Assembly (NCBI RefSeq): GCF_003595525.1
Contig: NZ_CP022680.1
Location: forward strand, 1,576,001-1,640,000
DNA from: Streptococcus respiraculi
GTDB lineage: Bacteria; Bacillota; Bacilli; Lactobacillales; Streptococcaceae
Length of the DNA: 64,000 nt
Direction of reading: 5' to 3'
Within the stretch, counting starts at the first letter, position 1; each line of letters opens with the position of its first letter. A model generated the notes under the pieces. The model ran no database searches, had not been told where the DNA came from, and was given only the letters and a program-made list of their open reading frames with translations. The translations under genes and the position numbers were made by a program. Positions 7,628-14,734 of this stretch are shown one piece after another.

Positions 7628-8842
7628 TTACAACAAATCGCTAATCAAGTCATCAACTTCATCTTTTTCTGCCTGAGGGGTAATTTCTGTTACCATAATA
7701 CCACGAACAGCCCGCTCTACCAGCCCCTCTACATCCAGACGGCTTTCGTACTGCTCGACATTTTTTATCTTAGGATTGGTCTTTGGACGGTCTGGAGCAA
7801 AAATCGTACAGCAATCTTCAAAAGGCTGAATGGAAATCTCAAAGGTATCGATTTTCTCAGCGATGTCAATAATTTCTAGTTTGTCCATGGTCACAACAGG
7901 GCGAATGACGGGGGTATTGGTCACCGCGTTAATGGCCTGCATACTTTCTAAGGTCTGACTCGCCACTTGTCCTAGGCTTTCTCCATTGATGATCACAAGA
8001 CCACCACGTTCTTCACGAATGCGGTCGGTAATCCGCATCATGAAACGACGAGTCAGAGTCATCAGATAGGCTTCGGGCGCTTTTGCCTTAATTTCTTCTT
8101 GGATTTCTGTAAATGGAACTTCGATAAACTGGATATTACCACCAAACTTAGTCAATTTCCGCGTCAAATCTTGTGCTTTTTTGAGCGCACCTGGACTGGT
8201 ATAAGGAGGACTGGCAAAATGCACTGCTTCAATATCTACACCACGTTTAAGAGCTAAATAACCAGCTACTGGCGAATCGATTCCTCCAGATAGCATGAGC
8301 ATCCCCTTTCCAGACGTCCCGACAGGAAGCCCACCTGCCCCACGAATGGTTTCGTAGGAAATATAGGCTGCTTCTGAACGAATCTCCACTCGCAACTCAA
8401 TGTCTGGCGCCTTCATCTTGACTTGAACATGGGGAATCGCATCAAAAATGGCATTTCCCAAGGTTTGATTGAGCTCACGGCTATCCAGTTCAAAGCCATG
8501 GTCGCTTCGCTTGCTAGAGACCTTAAACGTCATTCCTTCTTGGTAGATGTCTGTCATAATTTCTTGTACCGCTGCAATCAAGGCTGGAACAGATTTCTCA
8601 ATCTTATAAGACGGAGAAAAATTTTGAATCCCAAAAATCTGTTTGAGACTTTCTGCGACTGGCTTGTAGTCGGTTCCGTGGAGATAAACATGGGCCCGAT
8701 CGCGATCTGCCATGACCTTGACTGCTGGATAGATGGATAAGACATCCTGAATATTATTTCTGAGTTTGTTGATAAAGTGCATCCGATTTTTGCCTTTGGT
8801 AGACAATTCTCCGTAGCGAATCATAATTTCTGAATACTGCAT
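7628..8842 (-). CDS. thiI: tRNA 4-thiouridine synthase ThiI
   Basis: A 404-residue ThiI, which adenylates tRNA U8 and transfers sulfur to give 4-thiouridine; it also serves thiazole synthesis in some bacteria. An N-terminal ferredoxin-like/THUMP region (about 1-165) is followed by the PP-loop ATPase motif [13 protein letters not shown] near residue 185. As usual in Firmicutes there is no C-terminal rhodanese domain, so sulfur must come directly from a cysteine desulfurase. That enzyme is encoded 11 bases upstream in the same transcript. Confidence 0.95.
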   Translation of the reverse strand: MQYSEIMIRYGELSTKGKNRMHFINKLRNNIQDVLSIYPAVKVMADRDRAHVYLHGTDYKPVAESLKQIFGIQNFSPSYKIEKSVPALIAAVQEIMTDIYQEGMTFKVSSKRSDHGFELDSRELNQTLGNAIFDAIPHVQVKMKAPDIELRVEIRSEAAYISYETIRGAGGLPVGTSGKGMLMLSGGIDSPVAGYLALKRGVDIEAVHFASPPYTSPGALKKAQDLTRKLTKFGGNIQFIEVPFTEIQEEIKAKAPEAYLMTLTRRFMMRITDRIREERGGLVIINGESLGQVASQTLESMQAINAVTNTPVIRPVVTMDKLEIIDIAEKIDTFEISIQPFEDCCTIFAPDRPKTNPKIKNVEQYESRLDVEGLVERAVRGIMVTEITPQAEKDEVDDLISDLL

Positions 8843-8853
8843 AGTTTCTCTTT

Positions 8854-9999
8854 CTATCTTACTTTTTTCGTTTGTTCATAAATGATTTTAAAGGTCGTCA
8901 GTACCTGCTCTATTTGGCTCATATCATTTTCTAAATCCAAACTCATGCGAACGGCTGTTGTTGCAAGCTGAGATTGAACCCCCATGGATAAGAGCGTTCC
9001 AGCGGGTTTTCCTGCCTTAGATGAGCAAGCTGAGGTCGTTGAAACATAGATACCATACTCCTCAAAGGCATGAACTAGGACCTCTCCCCGAACTCCTTTG
9101 AGACCAAAGGTCAGAATATGCGGGGCAAACTGGTCTTGACCGGAGAAAATTCGAATATCTTCATAGGCGGACAGTCCTTGGAGCAACACTTGCTTCATCT
9201 GACTAGTTTTGTGGGTAAATTCTTCCTGCCGCTCCATTGCTAGTCGAAGAGCTTTAGCTGTTGCTGCAATCCCTGCTAGATTTTCAGTTGTGGAACGCTT
9301 ATCTGTTTCCTGCCCACCACCTGTTAGCAGAGGGGTGATTTTCTTTCCATTTTTAATGTAAGCAAAGCCGACACCTCGAAGACCATGAAATTTATGGCTG
9401 GAAAAAGTGGCAAAATCAACACGATCCGTTAAATAAGTAGCTACCGGAATCTTAGCCAAGGCCTGTACGGCATCCACATGAAAAGAAATCGTTGGTTTAT
9501 CTTTTAGTAAATCCGAAATACCCTGAATGGGCTGAATCGAGCCAATCTCATTATTGACTGCCATAACGGAGACCAAGATTGTATCTGGGCGTAGTAAGGT
9601 TGCCAATTTCTCCACATCGACAAAACCTTGCTGATCAACAGGGGCAAAATCCACTTCATATCCTTGTGTTTTCAGCCAAAGTGCAGATTCCTTGACCGCA
9701 GGATGTTCAATATCAGACACAACGATATGCTTGCCAAACTGCTCCTTTTCAAAAGCAACACCCTTGATAACCCAATTATCCCCTTCTGTCCCACCAGAAG
9801 TAAAAAAAATTTCCTGAGGCATGACGCCAAGTAAGTCTGCAATTTGCTTCCGAGAAGCCTGCAAGATTCGTGTTGCTTGACTGCCCAGATGATGCAAACT
9901 GGACGGATTGCCCCAAATCTTAGTAGCAACTTCTGTATAGGTCGCAAGCGCCTCAGAATACGGTCGGGTCGTTGCCGCATTATCTAAATAAATCATCAT
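8854..9999 (-). CDS. Cysteine desulfurase (NifS/IscS-type) partnered with ThiI
   Basis: A 381-residue class V aminotransferase-fold enzyme that uses PLP to take sulfur from L-cysteine. The PLP lysine is in [16 protein letters not shown] (about residue 201). The persulfide cysteine lies in [12 protein letters not shown] (about residue 325), in the longer loop typical of IscS-like group I. It begins with tandem ATG codons behind AGAGGATAG. Placement directly before thiI indicates a dedicated sulfur donor for tRNA thiolation. The promoter at 10025-10033 drives both genes. Confidence 0.92.
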   Translation of the reverse strand: MMIYLDNAATTRPYSEALATYTEVATKIWGNPSSLHHLGSQATRILQASRKQIADLLGVMPQEIFFTSGGTEGDNWVIKGVAFEKEQFGKHIVVSDIEHPAVKESALWLKTQGYEVDFAPVDQQGFVDVEKLATLLRPDTILVSVMAVNNEIGSIQPIQGISDLLKDKPTISFHVDAVQALAKIPVATYLTDRVDFATFSSHKFHGLRGVGFAYIKNGKKITPLLTGGGQETDKRSTTENLAGIAATAKALRLAMERQEEFTHKTSQMKQVLLQGLSAYEDIRIFSGQDQFAPHILTFGLKGVRGEVLVHAFEEYGIYVSTTSACSSKAGKPAGTLLSMGVQSQLATTAVRMSLDLENDMSQIEQVLTTFKIIYEQTKKVR

Positions 10000-10024
10000 C
10001 TATCCTCTTTTCATCTATCTTCCT

Positions 10025-10033
10025 ATTATACCA
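10025..10033 (-). promoter_or_regulatory. Extended -10 promoter of cysteine desulfurase-thiI
   Basis: Minus strand TGGTATAAT with TATAAT at 10030-10025, and no clear -35. The start would be about 18 bases before the ATG. Confidence 0.6.
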
Positions 10034-10054
10034 AATTTTAGGGCCCGAGAAATA

Positions 10055-10077
10055 GAAAAAACTCTGTTGCGACAGAG
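10055..10077 (-). terminator. Terminator of ltaE
   Basis: Minus strand CTCTGT, CGCA loop, ACAGAG, then TTTTTTC. It is 17 bases past the ltaE stop codon. Confidence 0.8.
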
Positions 10078-10093
10078 CTTTTCGCTATGAATC

Positions 10094-11122
10094 CTATAAG
10101 ACCTGCGCCAAGGCATTGATATCTTCCTGCGTAGTCGACCAGCTAGTGGCTAGACGGATAATGGTATCGGTATCATTATGCTTTTCCCAAAAGCCATAGC
10201 GTACACCCGCCCGATCCAGTTTCTCCAACTCTTCTGCTGTCATCAGCAAAAACTGCTGATTGGTCGGGGACTTGAGATAAAAGCGGTAGCCTTTTTCTTC
10301 TAGTAAGACAATCAGCTGCTCTGCCATTTCAATCGCATGCGTCCCCAACTGCAGGTACAAATCATCTGTAAAAAAACGGTCAAACTGGATACCTGTCAAA
10401 CGTCCCTTGGCTAGAAGAGCGCCATGCTGCTTGACAATGGTCGTAAAATGCTTGGGTTGATTGCATTTTGTAAAGACAACAGCTTCTCCCATAAGAGCTC
10501 CCATCTTGGTCCCACCGATATAAAAAACATCTGTTAAGGCAGCAATTGTCGGCAAATCAAGATCCGTTGTGCTGGCAGCCAAGGCATATCCCAGACGTGC
10601 ACCGTCTAAAAAGAGGGGAATCTGATAGTTCTTACACACCGTTGCTAAATCAGTCAGCTCCTCTTTGCTATAGAGCGTTCCGTATTCTGTTGGATGCGAG
10701 ATGTACACCATTCCTGGAAAGACCATATGTTCGTGATTGGCATCTGCATAAAAACTTTCCAATAGGCGACGGACAGCGCTAGCCTCGATTTTTCCATTCG
10801 TATGTGGCAAGGTCAAGACCTTATGACCTGAAAATTCAATCGCGCCAGCCTCATGCACAGCAATGTGACCAGTGTCTGCTGTAATGACTCCCTCGTAGGA
10901 AGCAAGTAGGGCATCAATGACCACTTGATTGGTCTGAGTGCCTCCCGTCAAAAAGGTGACCTCAGCATTCGGACAATTAGTCGCCTCGCGAATTTTCTCT
11001 GCTGCACTCAGGCTGTAGTCATCTGTCCCATAACCAGCTAACCCCATATCGTTGGTAGCTACTAGGGCTTCTAAAATTGCTGGATGAGCTCCCTTATTAT
11101 AGTCATTTTCGAAATGTAGCAT
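10094..11122 (-). CDS. ltaE: Low-specificity L-threonine aldolase family protein
   Basis: A 342-residue fold-type I PLP enzyme of the threonine aldolase/beta-eliminating lyase family, which cleaves L-threonine or L-allo-threonine to glycine and acetaldehyde. The cofactor lysine lies in VFYIGGTKMGALMGEAVV (about residue 205). The preceding FLDGARLGYAL holds the PLP-pyridine aspartate. Length fits the family. It lies downstream of the tRNA-Arg terminator and ends at its own terminator. The stereospecificity cannot be read from sequence. Confidence 0.85.
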   Translation of the reverse strand: MLHFENDYNKGAHPAILEALVATNDMGLAGYGTDDYSLSAAEKIREATNCPNAEVTFLTGGTQTNQVVIDALLASYEGVITADTGHIAVHEAGAIEFSGHKVLTLPHTNGKIEASAVRRLLESFYADANHEHMVFPGMVYISHPTEYGTLYSKEELTDLATVCKNYQIPLFLDGARLGYALAASTTDLDLPTIAALTDVFYIGGTKMGALMGEAVVFTKCNQPKHFTTIVKQHGALLAKGRLTGIQFDRFFTDDLYLQLGTHAIEMAEQLIVLLEEKGYRFYLKSPTNQQFLLMTAEELEKLDRAGVRYGFWEKHNDTDTIIRLATSWSTTQEDINALAQVL

Positions 11123-11149
11123 GCTTCTCCTTTTTCTCCTACATAAGTC

Positions 11150-11174
11150 AAAAAGCCTTGAGTTTCAAGGCTTT
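11150..11174 (-). terminator. Terminator after tRNA-Arg
   Basis: Minus strand AAGCCTTGA, short loop, TCAAGGCTT, then TTTTGAC. It lies 14 bases downstream of the tRNA 3' end. Confidence 0.8.
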
Positions 11175-11187
11175 CCATGTTCAATCA

Positions 11188-11259
11188 TCCGTCCTGAGGG
11201 AATCGAACCCCCATCTCAAGAACCGGAATCTTACGTGATATCCATTACACTAAGGACGG
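11188..11259 (-). tRNA. tRNA-Arg (CCG)
   Basis: A 72-nt cloverleaf. The acceptor CCGTCCT pairs perfectly with AGGACGG, discriminator A. The anticodon stem TAAGA/TCTTG encloses loop TTCCGGT, so the anticodon is CCG. The T-arm is GGGGG-TTCGATT-CCCTC. CCA is not encoded. It lies behind rpsA on the same strand. Confidence 0.95.
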
Positions 11260-11268
11260 CAAGAGAAA

Positions 11269-11287
11269 GACTTGCTTTTCGCAAGTC
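11269..11287 (-). terminator. Hairpin after rpsA
   Basis: GACTTGC and GCAAGTC pair across GAAAA just after the rpsA stop codon. The following TTTCTCTT is a poor U-tract, so some transcripts may continue into tRNA-Arg. Confidence 0.55.
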
Positions 11288-11295
11288 ATTCAACA

Positions 11296-12501
11296 TTACA
11301 ACTCAATGTCACCGAAAAGGTCAGCCATTGAGAATCCAGTTTGAGTTTCTGGAAGTTCAAAATCACGTTTTTCTTGACGTTTTGGACGACGTGGACGTGA
11401 TTCACGTTTTTCAGCTTTTTCTTCGCCTTCAGCTGCAGCTGGACGCTCTTCTAAAGCTTTGATAGAAAGTGATACACGCTCATCAGCAGCATTTACTTCA
11501 AGCACTTTAACAGTTACATCTTGACCAACTGTAAGGGCATCTTTTGGATTTTCAACACGTTTGTGTGAAATTTGTGAGATGTGTACAAGTCCGTCAATTC
11601 CTGGCAATACTTCTACGAAAGCACCGAAGTCAGTCAAACGTTTTACTTTACCTTCAATAACGTCACCAGCAGCTAATTTTTGTTCAACACCATCCCATGG
11701 TCCAGGTGTTGTAGCTTTCAATGAAAGTGATACACGACCTTCTTCTTCGTCAATCGCAAGAACCTTCACTTCAACTTCTTCACCAACAGTTACAACTGAT
11801 TTAGGTGATACGTTGCGCTCATGTGACAATTCAGTCAAGTGAACAAGTCCGTCTACACCACCAAGGTCGATGAAAGCACCGAAGCTTGTGATACGAGCAA
11901 CTTTACCTGTTACATTTTCACCAACAGTCAATTTGCTAAATACTTCTTGACGAGCTGCAGCAGCTACTTCTTCTACTACGTCACGACGTGACAAGATGAA
12001 GCGGTTTTCTGCTGGATCAACTTCTTTGATTTTCGCATCAAATTCTTGACCTACAAAACGTTCAGTGTTACGAGTGAAACGAGTATCAATCATTGAAGCT
12101 GGAATGAATCCACGTAAACCTTCAAATTCAACTGAAAGTCCACCTTTTACTGCGCGAGTTGCTTTAACAGTAACGACTTCACCTTCACGTCCAACAAGTT
12201 TGTCCCATGCTTTGCGTGCTTCTAAACGTTTTTTAGATACAAGATAGGTAACAGTGTCTGTATCTTTACCAACTACTTGGCGAAGTACAAGCAATTCAAG
12301 TGTTTCACCAACTTTAACAAGTTCGTTGATGTCAGCTTCACGGTCGTTTGTCAACTCACGAAGAGTTAGGACACCTTCAACACCAGTTCCAGAAATAGCT
12401 ACATTCGCTTGACCAGCATCAACTGTCAATACTTCTGCAGTTACCACATCACCAGGTGCAACTTCACTTACACTGTTCAACAAATCTTCAAATTCGTTCA
12501 T
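11296..12501 (-). CDS. rpsA: 30S ribosomal protein S1 homologue
   Basis: A 401-residue S1-type RNA-binding protein with four S1 (OB-fold) motifs. Examples are [12 protein letters not shown] near 20, [20 protein letters not shown] near 195 and [20 protein letters not shown] near 280. A charged tail follows (about 355-385, [20 protein letters not shown]). This is the short four-domain form found in Firmicutes rather than the six-domain proteobacterial S1. The ATG at 12501 is preceded by GGAGG; an upstream ATG at 12525 is ignored because it lies ahead of that RBS. It assists ribosome loading on mRNA. Confidence 0.93.
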   Translation of the reverse strand: MNEFEDLLNSVSEVAPGDVVTAEVLTVDAGQANVAISGTGVEGVLTLRELTNDREADINELVKVGETLELLVLRQVVGKDTDTVTYLVSKKRLEARKAWDKLVGREGEVVTVKATRAVKGGLSVEFEGLRGFIPASMIDTRFTRNTERFVGQEFDAKIKEVDPAENRFILSRRDVVEEVAAAARQEVFSKLTVGENVTGKVARITSFGAFIDLGGVDGLVHLTELSHERNVSPKSVVTVGEEVEVKVLAIDEEEGRVSLSLKATTPGPWDGVEQKLAAGDVIEGKVKRLTDFGAFVEVLPGIDGLVHISQISHKRVENPKDALTVGQDVTVKVLEVNAADERVSLSIKALEERPAAAEGEEKAEKRESRPRRPKRQEKRDFELPETQTGFSMADLFGDIEL

Positions 12502-12622
12502 TATAAAAAAACCTCCGACAATCAAGTCTCTCGACTCAACATAAAATATATTTTATTAAGGCACACGCAAGGACTAACAAAAGAGCATCTTTGACGAATT
12601 AGGAAAATTCCTAATACCTTGA

Positions 12623-12694
12623 CTGGGGTAGCTGGATTCGAACCAACGCATGAGGGAGTCAAAGTCCCTTGCCTTACCGCTTGGCTATACCCCA
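12623..12694 (-). tRNA. tRNA-Gln (TTG)
   Basis: 72 nt. Acceptor TGGGGTA/TACCCCA, discriminator G. Anticodon loop CTTTGAC in stem GGGA/TCCC gives anticodon TTG. T-loop GGTTCGAATCC. CCA is not encoded. Confidence 0.95.
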
Positions 12695-12754
12695 AAATTG
12701 ATACTAACTATCCAGTTCATTTAGAACTGAACTCGTGCTAAATCCCTAGTAAAA

Positions 12755-12858
12755 AAGAGACGCAACTATTCCGGTTTTAACCGGATTACAGATGTGGCTA
12801 CCTTTAGGTACAGACTTCCTTGTGTCTAAAGACTCAGCGTCACTCTTCTATTTTCATA
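12755..12858 (-). ncRNA. Possible structured RNA between tRNA-Tyr and tRNA-Gln
   Basis: On the minus strand a closing stem of AGAAGAG/GACGC pairs with GCGTC/CTTTTTT. It encloses three small hairpins: GTC-TTTA-GAC, TACC-TAAA-GGTA and CCGG-TTAAAA-CCGG. The right side of the closing stem runs into TTTTTT, so the whole shape can act as an intrinsic terminator. I found no convincing promoter for it and no ORF. It may be a separate small RNA, or an elaborate terminator of the tRNA-Tyr transcript. I do not recognise the family. Confidence 0.4.
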
Positions 12859-13002
12859 CGGGATTTTTAACGCACTCGTATCCTATCTAATTGAACACGA
12901 CCTGAAATTTCGGAAAAAAAGATAAATTGTCTCTTGAACAATGTTCAATTCGCCAATTTCCTATTTTTTCTGTCAATTTCCGCGGTCTTTGTATCTTAGA
13001 TA

Positions 13003-13083
13003 TGGAGAGAGAGGGATTCGAACCCCCGAACCCGAAGGAGCGGATTTACAGTCCGCCGCGTTTAGCCTCTTCGCTATCTCTCC
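13003..13083 (-). tRNA. tRNA-Tyr (GTA)
   Basis: 81 nt, with the long variable arm of a class II tRNA. Acceptor GGAGAGA pairs with TCTCTCC, discriminator A. Anticodon loop CTGTAAA gives GTA. T-arm GGGGGTTCGAATCCCTC. Confidence 0.95.
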
Positions 13084-13135
13084 TTTAGCACTAACAGTCA
13101 CTATTCTATCATAAAATAGTGACTATTACAAGAGG

Positions 13136-13369
13136 TTAATGGTGCAAATTGTAATTTTCAATGACATTTCCGACAGCTTTTTCGAGCTTTTTATAAAAAC
13201 TCTCTGTATTTCCATTTTTTACGACCGCAAAATGATGTTCTGCCAGTTCTGCAATCTCACCAATGACCTTTTTCCCAATGGTTAGAGTGTAGCCTGAAAA
13301 TGTTTCTCCATTGACTTGTACACTGCTTTCTTCTAGTTGGATTTCAATTTTTTTATCTTTTTTACTCAT
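13136..13369 (-). CDS. DUF2969 family small protein
   Basis: A 77-residue protein (MSKKDKKIEIQLEES and onward) matching the DUF2969 family of streptococci and lactobacilli, found downstream of ilvE in related genomes. No catalytic motif is visible; it looks like a small beta-rich cytoplasmic protein with a C-terminal helix (EKAVGNVIENYNLHH). GAGG precedes the ATG at 13369, and the longer frame to 13423 crosses the promoter. It has its own promoter (13389-13417), which overlaps the ilvE terminator. Confidence 0.75.
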   Translation of the reverse strand: MSKKDKKIEIQLEESSVQVNGETFSGYTLTIGKKVIGEIAELAEHHFAVVKNGNTESFYKKLEKAVGNVIENYNLHH

Positions 13370-13388
13370 ATCAAACCTCACTTTCTCC

Positions 13389-13417
13389 ATTGTACACAAA
13401 AAGAATAGAGCTTGCAA
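13389..13417 (-). promoter_or_regulatory. Sigma-A promoter of the DUF2969 gene
   Basis: Minus strand TTGCAA (13417-13412), 17 bases, TACAAT (13394-13389). The -35 lies in the second arm of the ilvE terminator hairpin GGCTTGCACTTGCAAGC. Confidence 0.7.
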
Positions 13418-13424
13418 GTGCAAG
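13400..13424 (-). terminator. Terminator of ilvE
   Basis: Minus strand GCTTGC-ACTT-GCAAGC followed by TCTATTCTTTTT, immediately after the ilvE stop codon. Confidence 0.6.
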
Positions 13425-13426
13425 CC

Positions 13427-14455
13427 CTAGTTTTCATCCACTTTTACAATCCAGCCTTCTGGCGCTTCAATATCGCCGAATTGGATCCCTGTCAATTCTT
13501 CATAGAGTTTGCGTGTAACAGGTCCCACTTCTGTTTCACTGTAGAATACATGGAAATCATCTCCGTGTTGGACACCGCCGATTGGAGAGATCACAGCAGC
13601 TGTTCCGCACGCTCCTGCTTCAACAAATTGGCTCAACTCTTCTACAGAGACCTCTCGCTCTACCGCCTTCATTCCCAAGCGATGTTCCGCTAAGTACAAT
13701 AAGGAATATTTAGTGATAGACGGTAAGATAGACGGACTGATTGGCGTAACAAATTCGTTGTCTTTGGTAATCCCAAAGAAATTGGCAGATCCAACCTCTT
13801 CAATCTTAGTATGTGTTGCTGGATCCAGATAAATCACGTCTGAAAAGCCTTTTTTCTTAGCATATTGACCAGGCAAGAGAGAGGCGGCATAGTTTCCGCC
13901 AACCTTAGCTGCTCCTGTTCCGTGAGGCGCCGCACGGTCATACTGATCTTGGATGAGGAAATTGGTCGGCGCCAATCCACCTTTGAAATAATTGCCAACT
14001 GGCATGGCAAATACTGTAAAGATATACTCCTCTGCGGGCTTGACTCCAATAATATCACCAACTCCAATCAAAAGTGGACGCAGATAGAGCGTTCCTCCTG
14101 TTCCATAAGGTGGTACGTAATCGCTATTAGCACGCGCTACCGCTTTACAAGCCTCCACAAACAACTCTGTCGGCACCTGTGGCATCAAGAGACGGTCAGC
14201 AGTCCGCTTTAAGCGCTCTGCATTTTGGTCTGGGCGGAACAGTTGGATAGAACCGTCCTTGGTTCGATAAGCCTTTAAGCCTTCAAAAGCTTGCTGTCCG
14301 TAGTGGAGGGCTGGAGAGGATTCGGACAGGTGAAGAGTCGCATCTTCTGTTAGACCACCTTCATTCCACTTTCCGTCTGTATAAGTTGCTAAGTAACGAT
14401 AGGGTAATTTCATATAGGAAAATCCGAGGTTTTCCCAGTCAAGTGATACGTTCAT
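13427..14455 (-). CDS. ilvE: Branched-chain amino acid aminotransferase
   Basis: A 342-residue fold-type IV PLP aminotransferase for the last step of valine, leucine and isoleucine synthesis (and the first of their breakdown). Seen are LHYGQQAFEGLKAYR (about 50-65), the PLP lysine in GTGAAKVGGNYAAS (about 200), and VEEVGSANFFG-like (EEVGSANFFGIT) and GTAAVISPIG near the C-terminus. The start has AAGGAG upstream. It lies downstream of parC as in other streptococci, but has its own promoter at 14647-14674. A 160-bp repeat element lies between that promoter and the RBS. Confidence 0.93.
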   Translation of the reverse strand: MNVSLDWENLGFSYMKLPYRYLATYTDGKWNEGGLTEDATLHLSESSPALHYGQQAFEGLKAYRTKDGSIQLFRPDQNAERLKRTADRLLMPQVPTELFVEACKAVARANSDYVPPYGTGGTLYLRPLLIGVGDIIGVKPAEEYIFTVFAMPVGNYFKGGLAPTNFLIQDQYDRAAPHGTGAAKVGGNYAASLLPGQYAKKKGFSDVIYLDPATHTKIEEVGSANFFGITKDNEFVTPISPSILPSITKYSLLYLAEHRLGMKAVEREVSVEELSQFVEAGACGTAAVISPIGGVQHGDDFHVFYSETEVGPVTRKLYEELTGIQFGDIEAPEGWIVKVDEN

Positions 14456-14471
14456 AGACTTCTCCTTTTTA

Positions 14472-14631
14472 AGAACCTGTATTCATAGCGAAGTCATTCT
14501 AATCGGGAGCTTATTTTACGATCATCAAGGCGTTTTTTTGAAGGAATACTGACTGTATTTCGAAAAAAAGCAACGATGAGTAGCGAAAAATAAGCCCTGA
14601 ATAGAGTTGCTGAGTTGTGAATACAGGTTCT
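14472..14631. repeat. 160-bp palindromic repeat element, copy 1
   Basis: Ends AGAACCTGTATTCA and TGAATACAGGTTCT form 14-bp terminal inverted repeats. Inside, GAGCTTATTTT pairs with AAAATAAGC and GCGTTTTTTTGAA with TTCGAAAAAAAGC, so the whole element folds into one long imperfect hairpin. No coding capacity. Copy 2 is at 30356-30516 (about 95% identical by eye), and single ends lie at 26932-26945 and 38528-38541. The structure fits a miniature inverted-repeat transposable element. Confidence 0.85.
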
Positions 14632-14646
14632 AACTCTGTGCTTCCT

Positions 14647-14674
14647 ATTGTACACCTTTTTTTAAAATTTTCAA
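14647..14674 (-). promoter_or_regulatory. Promoter of ilvE
   Basis: Minus strand TTGAAA (14674-14669), 16 bases, TACAAT (14652-14647). The 160-bp repeat copy 1 lies between this promoter and the ilvE RBS, giving a leader of about 180 bases. Confidence 0.6.
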
Positions 14675-14711
14675 GCATTATTTTCAATTTTCAGATAATT
14701 TAATTTAAAGA

Positions 14712-14734
14712 AAAATCAGCACGAGGCTGATTTT
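14712..14734 (-). terminator. Terminator of parC
   Basis: Minus strand AAAATCAGC-CTCGT-GCTGATTTT then TCTTT, beginning at the parC stop codon. Confidence 0.8.

Noticed and set aside
12695..13002. T-box leader before tRNA-Gln
   Set aside because: No T-box sequence (TGGNACCGCG) or downstream aminoacyl-tRNA gene is present.
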